The position numbers and the translations under genes are program-made. From Acidimicrobiaceae bacterium (lineage in GTDB: Bacteria; Actinomycetota; Acidimicrobiia; Acidimicrobiales; Poriferisodalaceae), in contig PBMG01000001.1 in NCBI GenBank assembly GCA_002722565.1, forward strand, positions 62,001 through 126,000: 64,000 nt of DNA. Reading direction: 5' to 3'. Below the pieces are notes generated by a model that was not told the DNA's origin, ran no database searches, and saw only the letters and a program-made list of their open reading frames with translations. Shown here one piece after another: positions 1-8,926 of this stretch. The number at the start of each line of letters is the position of its first letter. Within the stretch, counting starts at the first letter, position 1.

Positions 1-1005
1 GGAGTTAGGCGTATAAAAGGTCGGCATATGGTTTTAGGAGCTGGAGCGCGCCCGTTTCTACCGCCGTACCCAGGGCTTACAGATGTCGATTTCCACACCT
101 CGGACACGGTGATGCGTCTCGATGTTCTTCCCGAACGAATGGTTATTCTTGGAGGTGGATACATAGCGTCCGAACTCGGCCATGTCTTTTCGGCATTTGG
201 TTGCAAGGTGACAATGCTGAACCGCGGTGATCGTTTATTGAGGCGGGAGGACGAAGACATTTCTCGGCGTTTCACCGAGTTGATGAGTCAGCGAGTTGAC
301 GTCCGCTGCGGGGTAGAGGTCCGAAATGTCAAGCAAGAAGGTGAAACTTTCAGCGTTGACATCAACGCGGGCGGTGAGACAGCGGTCATTGAGGCTGACG
401 CTATTCTCGTAGCAGCTGGCCGAGTTCCCAATGGTGACTTAATCGGTGCTGAATCCTGTGGAATTGACTGCGAAGACGGCAGGGTTCTGGTTGATGAACA
501 CTTTCGAACTTCGATGCCAGGTGTCTGGGCCTTTGGCGATATATCGAATATTCATCAGTTGAAGCACTTAGCAAACGCTGAAGTAAAGGCTTTGCGTCAC
601 AACCTTTTAGTTGCCGACGGGGAGTCCGAGGGTCCCATGAGACGTGTGAACTCTGCCTTCGTTCCACATGCTGTTTTTGGAGATCCACAAATCGCTTCAG
701 TGGGATTAACAGAGAAAGAGGCGATCGAGAAAGGGCTGCCACTTTCTGTTGCCTCTAAAGAGTACGGAGCGACCGCGTACGGCTGGGCTATGGAAGATTC
801 TGAGAGCTTTTGTAAGTTGATCGCTAACGCTGAAAGTCGTCAGTTGCTAGGCGCACACATTATTGGACCTCAAGCATCAACTCTGATTCAGCAGTTGATT
901 CAAGGTATGGAGTTTGGTCAGACGGTAGACGAGTTAGCGTCTGGCCAGTTTTATATTCACCCGGCGTTGACTGAATTAGTGGAGAACGCGTTATTGGATC
1001 TTTAG
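1..1005 (+). CDS. mtr: Mycothione reductase, 3' part (5' end outside window)
   Basis: This is a flavin-dependent pyridine nucleotide-disulfide oxidoreductase. Mycothione reductase reduces oxidised mycothiol (mycothione) with NADPH in the cytoplasm, the actinobacterial counterpart of glutathione reductase. The reading frame is open from base 1, and the residues before the first ATG at 28 (IKGRH, then MVLGAGARP) match the end of the FAD domain, so the gene starts upstream. The N-terminal CxxxxC redox site is therefore off-window. Visible are the NAD(P)-binding motif GGGYIASE, the second FAD motif WAFGDIS, and the C-terminal HPALTELVENAL, whose His-Glu pair forms the acid/base site in trans in the dimer. 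The C-terminal dimerisation domain is complete. Mycothione reductase is preferred over dihydrolipoamide dehydrogenase because of the C-terminal signature. It converges with the oxygenase gene at 1020. Confidence 0.85.
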   Translation, partial: GVRRIKGRHMVLGAGARPFLPPYPGLTDVDFHTSDTVMRLDVLPERMVILGGGYIASELGHVFSAFGCKVTMLNRGDRLLRREDEDISRRFTELMSQRVDVRCGVEVRNVKQEGETFSVDINAGGETAVIEADAILVAAGRVPNGDLIGAESCGIDCEDGRVLVDEHFRTSMPGVWAFGDISNIHQLKHLANAEVKALRHNLLVADGESEGPMRRVNSAFVPHAVFGDPQIASVGLTEKEAIEKGLPLSVASKEYGATAYGWAMEDSESFCKLIANAESRQLLGAHIIGPQASTLIQQLIQGMEFGQTVDELASGQFYIHPALTELVENALLDL

Positions 1006-1019
1006 AGGTCTGGAGAGGC

Positions 1020-1985
1020 TTATTCGGAACTCAAATTAATTTCCCAAAGCACCTGGTCTAGGCAGTCTCCAGCAGACATAGCAGGAAAGCTGCATGGCCG
1101 ATCGGCTGAGACAGTTGAAGGAACCGGCGAAAGGATGGTCCAAGGGGTCGGATGACAGAACTGGACAACGCTTAGCCGACCTTGAGGTTCGTTGGGATCG
1201 GCTACGACACGGTGCCAGCCCACAGGAATCAAACCATTCGTTAAACGCTCAAGCATGATTCCGGTATTGATTATGACGTACCCATCCGGTGCTGTCGCAT
1301 CAACCCATCGGCCGTCCACTTTAACTTGGAGTCCGCGGCTGGTAGCTCTCGGGAGGGCAGTTATGAGGTTGATGTCGCCATGTTCTTCGGCCCAAACATG
1401 TCCGTCGTTACCGCTGTTAGGAGCCTCGCTCATTGGGGGATAGTTGATTGCTCGGGTGAGGTGAGAACCGTGCTTCAGCATGGTGTCGAAAAAGTGTTCA
1501 TTAGCGCCGATTCCGGCAGCAATTATGCGCAAGAAGCGCGTTTGTAACTCCACGAGATTGTCGTGAAAAGTTGAAAGAACATGTGGTGATTCGGGAATGT
1601 GTCCCGAAGGAAACAGTGGATCGCCATAACGATGCGGATACCGCTCGCGAAGGGGGTGCCCAGCTGGCAAGGCAGCGCCCCAGTTCAACATTTCTTTCCA
1701 GTCGGGTGTCTCGGATACCGCCGCCGTCTCAACTAGTAGGCCTGTATAGCCAGTTTGCCCCCGAGAGCCTGCAGCCACGTATTGCTCTTTAGCCTCGACG
1801 GGAAGACCAAAGAATCTGTCTAGAACGCCATAAGTTTCGTCGAGCATTCCTTCTGAGAGGTCATGCCTCACGTAGACGAATCCAGTCGCCAAGCTGCGCA
1901 TGACGCCGTCGACCACGGCAAGGCGATCGTTGGAGTTTCCTTGCTCGAAGGCCAACAAGTCGACGTCAAGAATTTCAGTCATCAT
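1020..1985 (-). CDS. 2OG-Fe(II) oxygenase, isopenicillin-N-synthase-like
   Basis: A 321-residue cytoplasmic non-haem iron dioxygenase with an N-terminal DIOX_N-type region (roughly residues 5-120) and a C-terminal 2OG-Fe(II) jelly roll. The iron triad is visible as EEHGD (His and Asp, near 205) and GWHRVV (distal His, near 255). The 2-oxoglutarate-binding Arg-x-Ser lies in GRLSVV just after. All key residues are present, so it should be active. The substrate cannot be read from sequence; relatives include gibberellin and flavonoid dioxygenases and ethylene-forming enzymes. Two adjacent ATGs (1985 and 1982) can serve as start. It is the last gene of the minus-strand run that begins at gcvT, 30 bases after the nucleotidyltransferase stop. 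Confidence 0.85.
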   Translation of the reverse strand: MMTEILDVDLLAFEQGNSNDRLAVVDGVMRSLATGFVYVRHDLSEGMLDETYGVLDRFFGLPVEAKEQYVAAGSRGQTGYTGLLVETAAVSETPDWKEMLNWGAALPAGHPLRERYPHRYGDPLFPSGHIPESPHVLSTFHDNLVELQTRFLRIIAAGIGANEHFFDTMLKHGSHLTRAINYPPMSEAPNSGNDGHVWAEEHGDINLITALPRATSRGLQVKVDGRWVDATAPDGYVIINTGIMLERLTNGLIPVGWHRVVADPNEPQGRLSVVQFCHPTPWTILSPVPSTVSADRPCSFPAMSAGDCLDQVLWEINLSSE

Positions 1986-2015
1986 GAGCCAAGGTATGTG
2001 TAATTAGTTGATTTG

Positions 2016-2585
2016 TCAGTCAGTTTTCTGAGTTAGCCAGAGCTCGTACTTCTCAACGTTGGTCCATGCCCCAGTTTGTTGGTCAAAGTTTTGTGCCGGA
2101 GGAAGCATCAATGAAGTCGAACCTTCGCGTGCTTTAGAGCTGGAGATTGAGTCCATATTCTCCGGAAGCTTCAGTTCCTGCGCAGAAGGTGCTTCAAAAG
2201 GCTCCCGTGGAACGATTGCAAGCTCCGGTAACTCTGCAAGAGCTAAGTCGCGTGATCCAGCGTCGCCGTTGTAAAAGATCGGATCCTGGATTTGGTGCCA
2301 CTTGTCTGCGCCCATTATTAGGAGGTCATAGCCGACGGCAATGTCTGCCAGTAGCTGAGCGTTTGTTACCTGGATTTGGAGCCACTTATGCTGATCCGCA
2401 ACTTCTTCCAGGACTGCGATGCGATGTTCGAAGGTCGGGGTTGACACCTTCTCTTTTCCGAGGGCTACGCGACTGACGGACCAGACGACGGTGTCTATTT
2501 CTCGTTGCTGCAAGGCAGCTTTCGATATCGCGAGATGTGCCACAGTGGGTGGGTTAAACGAACCGGGGTAGACCGCCGTAGCCAT
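2016..2585 (-). CDS. NadD/CoaD-superfamily nucleotidyltransferase
   Basis: A 189-residue protein of the HxGH-type adenylyl/cytidylyl-transferase superfamily. The nucleotide-binding motif at the very N-terminus reads PGSFNPPTVAHL (HxGH variant TVAH). The second signature, ISSSKAREG, corresponds to the ISS(T/S)xxR motif of NadD and CoaD. It probably transfers AMP to a mononucleotide or phosphorylated cofactor precursor, but the middle of the protein does not look like canonical NadD or CoaD, so the acceptor is open. The ATG at 2585 places the PGSFNPP strand right after the start and lies one base after the TGA of the J-domain gene, suggesting translational coupling. A longer frame reaching 2693 runs through the end of the upstream gene and adds no domain. 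Confidence 0.75.
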   Translation of the reverse strand: MATAVYPGSFNPPTVAHLAISKAALQQREIDTVVWSVSRVALGKEKVSTPTFEHRIAVLEEVADQHKWLQIQVTNAQLLADIAVGYDLLIMGADKWHQIQDPIFYNGDAGSRDLALAELPELAIVPREPFEAPSAQELKLPENMDSISSSKAREGSTSLMLPPAQNFDQQTGAWTNVEKYELWLTQKTD

Positions 2586-2586
2586 T

Positions 2587-3294
2587 TCAGACGCGCCTTC
2601 CCGTGAGTGATTTAAGGGCTCGAGGGTTGCCTCCAAGTCTAATTTCGACATCTCTGTTGATTCCGTGGGCAAGGTTGTCCCACATTCGGTCAATTAGTTG
2701 TGCTCTGTGGACATCTGATTCGGTTATTCCCTCTCTCAAGGAGCGTCTGAGAAAGGGAGCGCAATAGGCGTTTAAGCCGACTAGGCCTGCTGCTAAAGCT
2801 AAATCTAAAGGTGCAGCGCCCGCCTGTCGCGATTGCTGAATTCGTTTCTTAGTGTCGCTGCCAAGTGTCTGGGTTATTGATGCTGCGAGTTCTTCATAGG
2901 TCGATTGAGGGGTCTTGTGTCGAACCGATAAAGCTTGCGTTGCGCTTCGAGCGGCTTCATCGCCGAGTCTTAGAGTTTGGAGTCGTATTCCAGCGAACCA
3001 CGCAGCTTTTTTGCCTAACTTGCGGCGCGCAGAAAATCGATGCTGTGCATCGTCGATGAAGGAGGCCTTTCTCAGCGTTTGGTCGTATTGGGAGCGTCGG
3101 GTTGGGTCAGATAGAACAAACCAGGCCTCGTTAATCTGGCCCATTAAGGAAGTGTCGCCTGATTGCCGGTCTGGGTGATGAAGCATCGCTAGTCGCCGGT
3201 ATGCACGTTGCAAAGACTCTTGAGTGCTACTTGTGGGCATTCCTAGCAGGTCGTATAACGAAGGATTAGTTGCCTTTGTTGCAGGGTTTTCCAT
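2587..3294 (-). CDS. J-domain (DnaJ-like) protein
   Basis: A 235-residue protein with an N-terminal J domain (about residues 12-75). It contains YDLLGMP, the Hsp70-stimulating HPD in LHHPDRQSG, and the helix IV end SDPTRRSQYDQ. The G/F and zinc-finger regions of true DnaJ are absent. The remaining 150 residues are basic and helical with no domain I recognise. It would act as a co-chaperone that recruits DnaK to a particular client. The ATG at 3294 follows the selD stop (3298-3300) by three bases; a TTG at 3297 immediately upstream is the alternative. It sits between selD and a nucleotidyltransferase in a tight operon, but no link to selenium chemistry can be shown. Confidence 0.8.
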   Translation of the reverse strand: MENPATKATNPSLYDLLGMPTSSTQESLQRAYRRLAMLHHPDRQSGDTSLMGQINEAWFVLSDPTRRSQYDQTLRKASFIDDAQHRFSARRKLGKKAAWFAGIRLQTLRLGDEAARSATQALSVRHKTPQSTYEELAASITQTLGSDTKKRIQQSRQAGAAPLDLALAAGLVGLNAYCAPFLRRSLREGITESDVHRAQLIDRMWDNLAHGINRDVEIRLGGNPRALKSLTGRRV

Positions 3295-3297
3295 CAA

Positions 3298-4356
3298 TCA
3301 CCCGCTCAGCGTTATGTGCCCAGGGTTCTCTGGTCCTAAATGACCTATGACCGCAGCGAAGTGACCTGTTTCGTTGAGTTCATTGACCGCGTCAAGAGCG
3401 GCGACAGAATCGCAAGAAAATAGAAGACCTCCCGACGTTTGAGCGTCGCAGAGGATGAGGCGTTCGGTCGTCGATCCGCCCACCAAAATTGGTTGCAGGA
3501 AATCTAGATTCCTCTCGGTGCCCCCTGCGACGAAGCCGTTTTCGACGAGATCAACAACGCTAGGTAATAGTGGAACCGCTTCGATATCAACCGAAGCGGA
3601 AACGCCACTCGCTAAAGCCATTTCATGTAGGTGACCTAGAAGACCAAATCCTGTGATGTCGGTCGCTGCTGAAGCGTTCACGCGTAAAGCTGTTTTGGCA
3701 GCCGATGAGTTAAGGCGGGTCATTTCTTGAATACCAGCGAGATAAATTTCATTTAGTGCGCCCCCTACCGAAATGGCTTCAGGTTCAGAGCGCTTTAGAG
3801 CGGTGGCGAGTAGGCCCGTTCCTATCGGTTTCGTTAGCACTAGTGCCTGCCCAGAGCTACCCCTGCCATTAGTTAGAAGTGCGTCGGCATTGACCTCGCC
3901 GACCATCGACATTCCATACATTGGCTCTGGGCCGTCGACGGTATGTCCGCCTGCTACTACCCAGTTGCCTTCATCTGCAGCGACCTGACCTCCGATTAGT
4001 ACTTGGCTCAAAATTTCTAGAGAAAGTTCGTCTTTAGGCCAAGCAACCAGATTGAGAGAAAAGAGGGGTTCGGCGCCCATTGCATAGACGTCACTGGCTG
4101 CGTTGGTCGCTGATATCTGACCCCAGATCTTCGCGTCGTCAACTATAGGAGTAAAGAAATCAGCCGTGGCTACGAGGGCGTTGCCATCAGGTCGTCGCCA
4201 GACAGCGGCATCGTCGCTGTTCTCCGAGCCAACTAACAGGTCAGGGTGACTTGGGTTTGGTAAGTGACGCAACACGTGCGCCAGGTCACTGGGACCAAGC
4301 TTGCAAGCTCAACCAGCGCCGTGGCTGTATTGGGTCAGTCGGATCAACTCTGTCAC
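3298..4356 (-). CDS. selD: Selenide, water dikinase with in-frame UGA (predicted selenocysteine) at the catalytic position
   Basis: SelD makes selenophosphate from selenide and ATP, the selenium donor for selenocysteine and selenouridine. The open part (from 4275) contains the AIRS-like ATP fold: SDDAAVW, TADFFTPIVDD, AGGHTVDGPEP, TDITGFGLLGH, PGGTERN-like AGGTERN and CDAQTSGGLL. It lacks the N-terminal active-site segment. Reading upstream in the same frame gives RLTQYSHGAG, then TGA (4311-4309), then ACKLGPSDL. This aligns with the E. coli SelD segment HGAGCGCK, so the UGA falls exactly on the catalytic Cys17 position, and the essential Lys follows three residues later. With UGA read as Sec the protein is 352 residues, the normal SelD length. 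The start is set at GTG 4356, with TTG 4347 as the alternative. The gene lies 23 bases after the nucleoside hydrolase stop and 3 bases before the J-domain start. Sec-containing SelD is known in other selenoprotein-using bacteria. Confidence 0.9.
4284..4311 (-). promoter_or_regulatory. UGA Sec codon and candidate bacterial SECIS of selD
   Basis: The in-frame TGA is at 4311-4309. Twelve bases further along the message is a short stem, GGTC pairing with GACC (4296-4293 with 4287-4284), around the 5-base loop CCAGT. Bacterial SECIS elements are small hairpins within about 40 bases 3' of the UGA with a G-rich or GU-containing apical loop that SelB reads. This stem is only 4 bp and other pairings are possible, for example at the palindrome GCTTGCAAGC just before it. 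The exact element is uncertain, whereas the Sec codon itself is well supported by the protein alignment. Confidence 0.5.
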
Positions 4357-4379
4357 ATCACCACGGTAGTCCCCGAGAG

Positions 4380-5309
4380 CTAACTCTCCGTATATGCCTT
4401 GATGGTCTCGATAAAAATCTGCATTCCCTTATCGCGGTCAATCTCGTAGGCAACTTCACAGTTGAGCGGTTTGTCTCCCCAGCCGCGTTCGTCCACTACT
4501 GTCATCCCTCGCGTGTAAAGGCCTTCGGTTTCTACAGCCACAGCGCGGTTTTGGAAGTTGAATAATTCAGGATGGGTTATCGCGAGGACAGCGCATGGGT
4601 CATGCAGCGGGACGCGTTGTCCGCTAGTTCGTTTCTGGTACGAGGTGAGATAAAAGTCGAATAGATCAGCAGCAAAGAGTGCGACCCGGTTGTCGATCTC
4701 ACGTAGTTCGGAAATAGTTTGTTCGTCGATACCGAATTTGTGGGTGAGGTTAAGCCCGGCCATTCGAAACGACTGAAACCCCGCACCGTAGACGATCGAA
4801 GCAGCGTGAGGGTCTGCCCAAACGTTGAATTCTGCTGTGGCGGTCACGTTTCCTACGGTGGCGCTCCCTCCCATGATTGATATTCCAGCAACTCGTTCCA
4901 CGATGTCCGGTGCTTGTTGGACTGCCAACGCAATATTCGTTAAAGGTCCAATGGGAACCAGCCAAACATCGTCGTTGTCGCGCACAGTATCGATAATGAA
5001 ACGAACGGCATCTGAACTTGCGACTGAGCGAGATACCTTTGGCCTAGTCGGTCCGTCTAAACCTGTCTTGCCGTGTGCCTCTTCAGCGTGCCTTGCGGCT
5101 ATCAAAAGAGGTTTTCCAGCGCCAGCGTGTACTTCTGCATCCAGGTCAACAAGTTCTGCCAGTAGAAGGGCATTGTCGGTGGTCAAATCCAAGGGCGCAT
5201 TTCCTGAGACGGTCGTGATTCCCAAGACCTCTGTTAATTGGGCCGCCATCATGATCGCTATAGCGTCGTCGTGGCCGGGGTCGCAGTCGATGATGACTTT
5301 AGGTTTCAT
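4380..5309 (-). CDS. Inosine-uridine type nucleoside hydrolase
   Basis: A 309-residue enzyme of the nucleoside hydrolase family, which cleaves the N-glycosidic bond of ribonucleosides to give base and ribose for salvage. The calcium-binding N-terminal signature is intact as IIDCDPGHDDAIAI (residues 5-18). Also visible are GPLTNIALA, IMGGS, the NVWADPHAA region that provides the Asn and Asp contacts to ribose, and a late LHDPCAV with the catalytic-side His-Asp pair. ATG 5309 is chosen because it overlaps the stop of the upstream gene in an ATGA arrangement and puts DxDxGxDD at the expected distance. It is cytoplasmic (no signal peptide). It lies in the gcvT-led operon ahead of selD. Base specificity (purine or pyrimidine) cannot be told from sequence alone. 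Confidence 0.9.
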   Translation of the reverse strand: MKPKVIIDCDPGHDDAIAIMMAAQLTEVLGITTVSGNAPLDLTTDNALLLAELVDLDAEVHAGAGKPLLIAARHAEEAHGKTGLDGPTRPKVSRSVASSDAVRFIIDTVRDNDDVWLVPIGPLTNIALAVQQAPDIVERVAGISIMGGSATVGNVTATAEFNVWADPHAASIVYGAGFQSFRMAGLNLTHKFGIDEQTISELREIDNRVALFAADLFDFYLTSYQKRTSGQRVPLHDPCAVLAITHPELFNFQNRAVAVETEGLYTRGMTVVDERGWGDKPLNCEVAYEIDRDKGMQIFIETIKAYTES

Positions 5310-6022
5310 ATTCTTGTCATCCCCGGACCATTCACGTCTGTATCTCCCCAATAATGAGGCAGCCTTAGATAGCCGACCCTTGGTAACTCAAGCGCTAGTT
5401 CCAGTCCCTGGTGAAGTTTGAGTCGTTGGATGGAACGCACATGACTCAACATTTCATAGAAAACCATCCACAGAGACCCCTCTAGATCATATGTAATGCT
5501 GCTTCCCTGCAGATCGTCAGTGTGTGCGCCTCTCGGAAGCGTTGTGATTACATACTTCCAAAACTCTGTGCCTCTAACCGTCTTTGTTTCCGACCTGAGT
5601 AGCTCTATCGGCTGCTCTTCCACGAGTTTCGTCAGCCAACCGATCCCAACTTTCAGATGGCTCAGTATGTCCGGCACTTGCCAAAACAAGTCAGTATCGA
5701 GCACTCGGTCCCATTTGCCGTTTGGTCCCATTTGGTGCTCGTCCCAATCAATAGGTTGAGGGATGTCACCATCTGGCCAAAGGAGATGCCCCGCACGTCT
5801 CTTGGTGAACACCAGGGCGTCCCACGCAATGTGAGAGACCTGAGTTCTGCAGGACCACCACATCCATTCTTTTTCTGGCGCAGGATCATGGAAATCTAAT
5901 TGGTCGTCCGATAGGCCTGCTAATTCGGCTTCTACCCACTCGACAATGTGGGGATACCAGGGCATAGCGCCTAACTCCGGAGAGGTAGGCATCTCAAGGA
6001 TGTCTGAGCTTGTTAGTGCCAT
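5306..6022 (-). CDS. DinB-like helical-bundle protein
   Basis: A 238-residue soluble protein that looks like a DinB/YfiT-type four-helix metalloprotein. It is rich in Trp and His, with histidines spread over helices as in the metal-binding triad (SHIAWDALVF near residue 63, GAHTDDLQG near 166, SHVRSIQRLKLHQG near 205). Members of this superfamily include mycothiol-dependent isomerases and S-transferases. That would suit the mycothiol setting, but no specific motif proves it. The gene follows gcvP by 38 bases and overlaps the nucleoside hydrolase start by 4 bases. Function is unassigned; superfamily placement is moderately secure. Confidence 0.65.
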   Translation of the reverse strand: MALTSSDILEMPTSPELGAMPWYPHIVEWVEAELAGLSDDQLDFHDPAPEKEWMWWSCRTQVSHIAWDALVFTKRRAGHLLWPDGDIPQPIDWDEHQMGPNGKWDRVLDTDLFWQVPDILSHLKVGIGWLTKLVEEQPIELLRSETKTVRGTEFWKYVITTLPRGAHTDDLQGSSITYDLEGSLWMVFYEMLSHVRSIQRLKLHQGLELALELPRVGYLRLPHYWGDTDVNGPGMTRI

Positions 6023-6060
6023 GTGCGAACGCTAGCCGTGGTTTGACGGCCTTTGGCTAT

Positions 6061-8916
6061 TTACTCTTGAAGATCTTCGAAGAAGCGCGGGTCTGGGCAA
6101 TTGCAGACAAGATTTCTATCGCCGTGAACCCCATCAATCCTGCTTACTGGGGGCCAATATTTGTCCTCGGAATTAAGAGGAAGAGGGAAAGCGGCTTCCT
6201 CTCGCGAATACGGGTGCAGCCAATTGCCTCGAATTAGGTCTTCAGCTGGGTGTGGAGCATTGATTAGCGGATTGTCGTCTTTGGGCCATTCTCCGGATTC
6301 AATTCGCGCAATCTCTTGCCGGATTTGGATCATGGCATCGCAGAAACGGTCGATTTCTTGTCTGGATTCGCTTTCGGTTGGCTCAACCATCAATGTGCCT
6401 GGAACCGGGAACGACATCGTTGGCGCATGGAACCCGTAATCAATTAGTCGTTTAGCTACGTCTTCGACAGTGACGACTTCCGATAATTGCCTGAAGTCTA
6501 AAATGCACTCGTGTGCTACTAACCCGTTCTGCCCTCGATAGAGAACTGGGTAGCTCTCTTCTAGTCGTGAGGCGATGTAATTGGCGTTCAGAATTGCGAC
6601 AGATGTTGCTCGCCTTAGCCCTTGAGGACCCATCATGGCTATGTACATCCAAGGAATGGGCAGGATTCCCGCTGAACCCCATGGAGCCGCGGCTATTGCA
6701 CCACTCCCTGTATGAGGCCCGGCTTCAGAAACTAAAGGGTGATTGGGAAGGAATGGCGCGAGATGCTTCTTGACGGCTACTGGACCAATGCCGGGACCGC
6801 CACCTCCATGGGGGATACAGAAAGTCTTGTGAAGATTGAGGTGGCTTACATCAGCTCCGAAATTGCCAGGAGCAGCAAGTCCTACAAGGGCATTAAGGTT
6901 CGCCCCGTCCACATAGACCTGACCCCCTGCTTCGTGAACGATGTCGCATATTTGCACGATGCCTTCTTCGAACACTCCGTGGGTCGAAGGGTAGGTGACC
7001 ATGATCCCGGCAAGAGTTTCTTCATGCTTGGAAGCCTTCATTCGAAGGTCATTGATATCTATGTCCCCTGCATCGTCGCACTCGATTACGATCACTTTGA
7101 GTCCCGCCATAATCGCGGACGCAGCGTTAGTCCCATGTGCTGACGATGGGATAAGACATATCTCTCGTTGGTCTTCTCCGTTTGATTCGTGGTAGCGCTT
7201 GATGGCCAGAAGGCCGGCAAATTCGCCTTGCGAACCCGCATTAGGCTGCAACGAAATTTGGTCGTAGCCGGTGCAGGCAAGCAACCATTGGCTTAGCTCC
7301 TCGACTAACTCCATGTATCCCTGAGCTTGATCTAGGGGAGCGAAGGGGTGAATATTCGCGAATCCGGGCCAGCTGATTGGCTCCATTTCGCTCGAGGCGT
7401 TGAGTTTCATTGTGCAACTACCGAGCGGAATCATGCTGCGATCGAGAGCTATGTCCCTATCTGATAGCCGGCGGATGTACCTGAGCATTTCAGTCTCAGA
7501 TCGATAGGAATTAAATACAGGATGTTCGAGATACGTTGAAGAACGGGCTAAGTCAGAAGGTATGCCCACATCAATATCTAAGTCCCCTGAGTTGTCGCTG
7601 TCTTCCACAAATGCTCGGAGGAGAAGTTCAAGAAGCTGGGAGTCACATGTCTCATCGAATGTGACGGAGACCGTATTTAAGTCGACGAAGCGGATGTTTA
7701 TGCCGCTGTCCAGGGCTCGCTGTGTGATCTCTGCAGCCTCATTGGGTACCTGAATGGTCACGGTGTCAAAGAAAGTCTTGTTAATAACGACGATGCCGGC
7801 CGCGTCAAGCCTTTTTGCGAAGTTGGTTGTGAGTAGATGTATTCGCTCGGCGATGTTTTTCAGACCATGAGGCCCATGCCAGACCGCGTACATCGACGCG
7901 ATTACAGCGAGGAGAACTTGAGCGGTGCATATGTTGCTTGTGGCTTTTTCCCGTCGAATATGTTGCTCCCGGGTTTGGAGTGCCAGGCGATTGGCTGGGC
8001 GCCCTCCACTGTCAACTGAGAGACCCACTAAGCGACCAGGCAGCGACCGTTTGTCGTTTTCGCGAGCTGCTAGGTAACCGGCATGTGGGCCTCCAAAACC
8101 CAATGGAACGCCGAATCGCTGGGAGGTGCCGACGACGAGGTCTGCTCCTAGTTCTCCTGGTGGTGTCAGAAGACAAAGAGCTAAAAGATCTGAAGCGACG
8201 CAGAGAATCCCATCAGTCTCATGCAACGTCGTTGCGATCATTTGAATATCACGAATTTCGCCTGAACATCCTGGATATTGAACGAGCACCCCATAGCAGT
8301 CATTTGGGTCGAGGTCTCGCCAAGCGTCACCGAGCACAGTTTCGATTCCAAGCGCCCTTGCCCGTGTCTGTACGACGTCGATGGTTTGCGGGTAACAGTC
8401 TGAGTCGATAAAGAATTTTGTGCCGCTGGTTTTTGTTAACCGTCGAGCCATGGTCATAGCTTCAGCCGCTGCGGTACCTTCGTCGAGTAAGGAGCTGTTC
8501 GCCAAGTCCATGCCCGTTAGGTCACAAACCATCGTTTGATAGTTGAGTAAAGCTTCCAGTCGCCCTTGGCTAATTTCAGGTTGGTAGGGGGTGTAAGCGG
8601 TGTACCAGGCAGGATTTTCAAGTACTCGCCTGCGGATAACAGCAGGTGTCACGGTGCCGTGGTAGCCGAGTCCGATCAGTGATTTTAATGGTTGATTCAA
8701 ATTTGCTATTCGCTGGATTTCGGCGAGGGCGTCTACTTCGCTCAGAGGCTCCGGGATCTTAAGAGGTTCATTTTTTTGTATTGCCGAGGGAACGGCCGCA
8801 TCGCAGAGTTCTTCGAGGTCGGAATAACCAATCGAGGACAACATTTCAGTGATCTCTTCGTCATTTGGTCCTAGATGACGAGTCGAAAACTCGGGTTGAA
8901 GGTCAAGTTCTTGCAT
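6061..8916 (-). CDS. gcvP: Glycine dehydrogenase (decarboxylating), P-protein
   Basis: This is the full-length 951-residue single-chain P-protein of the glycine cleavage system. It decarboxylates glycine on PLP and passes the aminomethyl group to lipoyl-GcvH. Both homologous halves are present. The N-terminal half starts with [12 protein letters not shown] and contains GYHGT and [21 protein letters not shown]. The C-terminal half carries the PLP site [18 protein letters not shown], with the Schiff-base Lys near residue 700. Length and motif order are normal. ATG 8916 begins 10 bases after the gcvT stop. The T and P genes are therefore co-transcribed and should be under the glycine riboswitch upstream of gcvT. 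gcvH and lipoate genes are not in this window. Confidence 0.97.
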   Translation of the reverse strand: MQELDLQPEFSTRHLGPNDEEITEMLSSIGYSDLEELCDAAVPSAIQKNEPLKIPEPLSEVDALAEIQRIANLNQPLKSLIGLGYHGTVTPAVIRRRVLENPAWYTAYTPYQPEISQGRLEALLNYQTMVCDLTGMDLANSSLLDEGTAAAEAMTMARRLTKTSGTKFFIDSDCYPQTIDVVQTRARALGIETVLGDAWRDLDPNDCYGVLVQYPGCSGEIRDIQMIATTLHETDGILCVASDLLALCLLTPPGELGADLVVGTSQRFGVPLGFGGPHAGYLAARENDKRSLPGRLVGLSVDSGGRPANRLALQTREQHIRREKATSNICTAQVLLAVIASMYAVWHGPHGLKNIAERIHLLTTNFAKRLDAAGIVVINKTFFDTVTIQVPNEAAEITQRALDSGINIRFVDLNTVSVTFDETCDSQLLELLLRAFVEDSDNSGDLDIDVGIPSDLARSSTYLEHPVFNSYRSETEMLRYIRRLSDRDIALDRSMIPLGSCTMKLNASSEMEPISWPGFANIHPFAPLDQAQGYMELVEELSQWLLACTGYDQISLQPNAGSQGEFAGLLAIKRYHESNGEDQREICLIPSSAHGTNAASAIMAGLKVIVIECDDAGDIDINDLRMKASKHEETLAGIMVTYPSTHGVFEEGIVQICDIVHEAGGQVYVDGANLNALVGLAAPGNFGADVSHLNLHKTFCIPHGGGGPGIGPVAVKKHLAPFLPNHPLVSEAGPHTGSGAIAAAPWGSAGILPIPWMYIAMMGPQGLRRATSVAILNANYIASRLEESYPVLYRGQNGLVAHECILDFRQLSEVVTVEDVAKRLIDYGFHAPTMSFPVPGTLMVEPTESESRQEIDRFCDAMIQIRQEIARIESGEWPKDDNPLINAPHPAEDLIRGNWLHPYSREEAAFPLPLNSEDKYWPPVSRIDGVHGDRNLVCNCPDPRFFEDLQE

Positions 8917-8926
8917 TTAGGTGTTC

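Noticed and set aside
4825-5421. A 198-residue plus-strand ORF opposite the nucleoside hydrolase.
   Set aside because: It is a shadow of a real gene with motifs on the minus strand; no ribosome site or recognisable product.
7938-8411. A 157-residue plus-strand ORF inside gcvP.
   Set aside because: It lies entirely antisense to a well-conserved P-protein, has no domain, and its composition follows the opposite strand.
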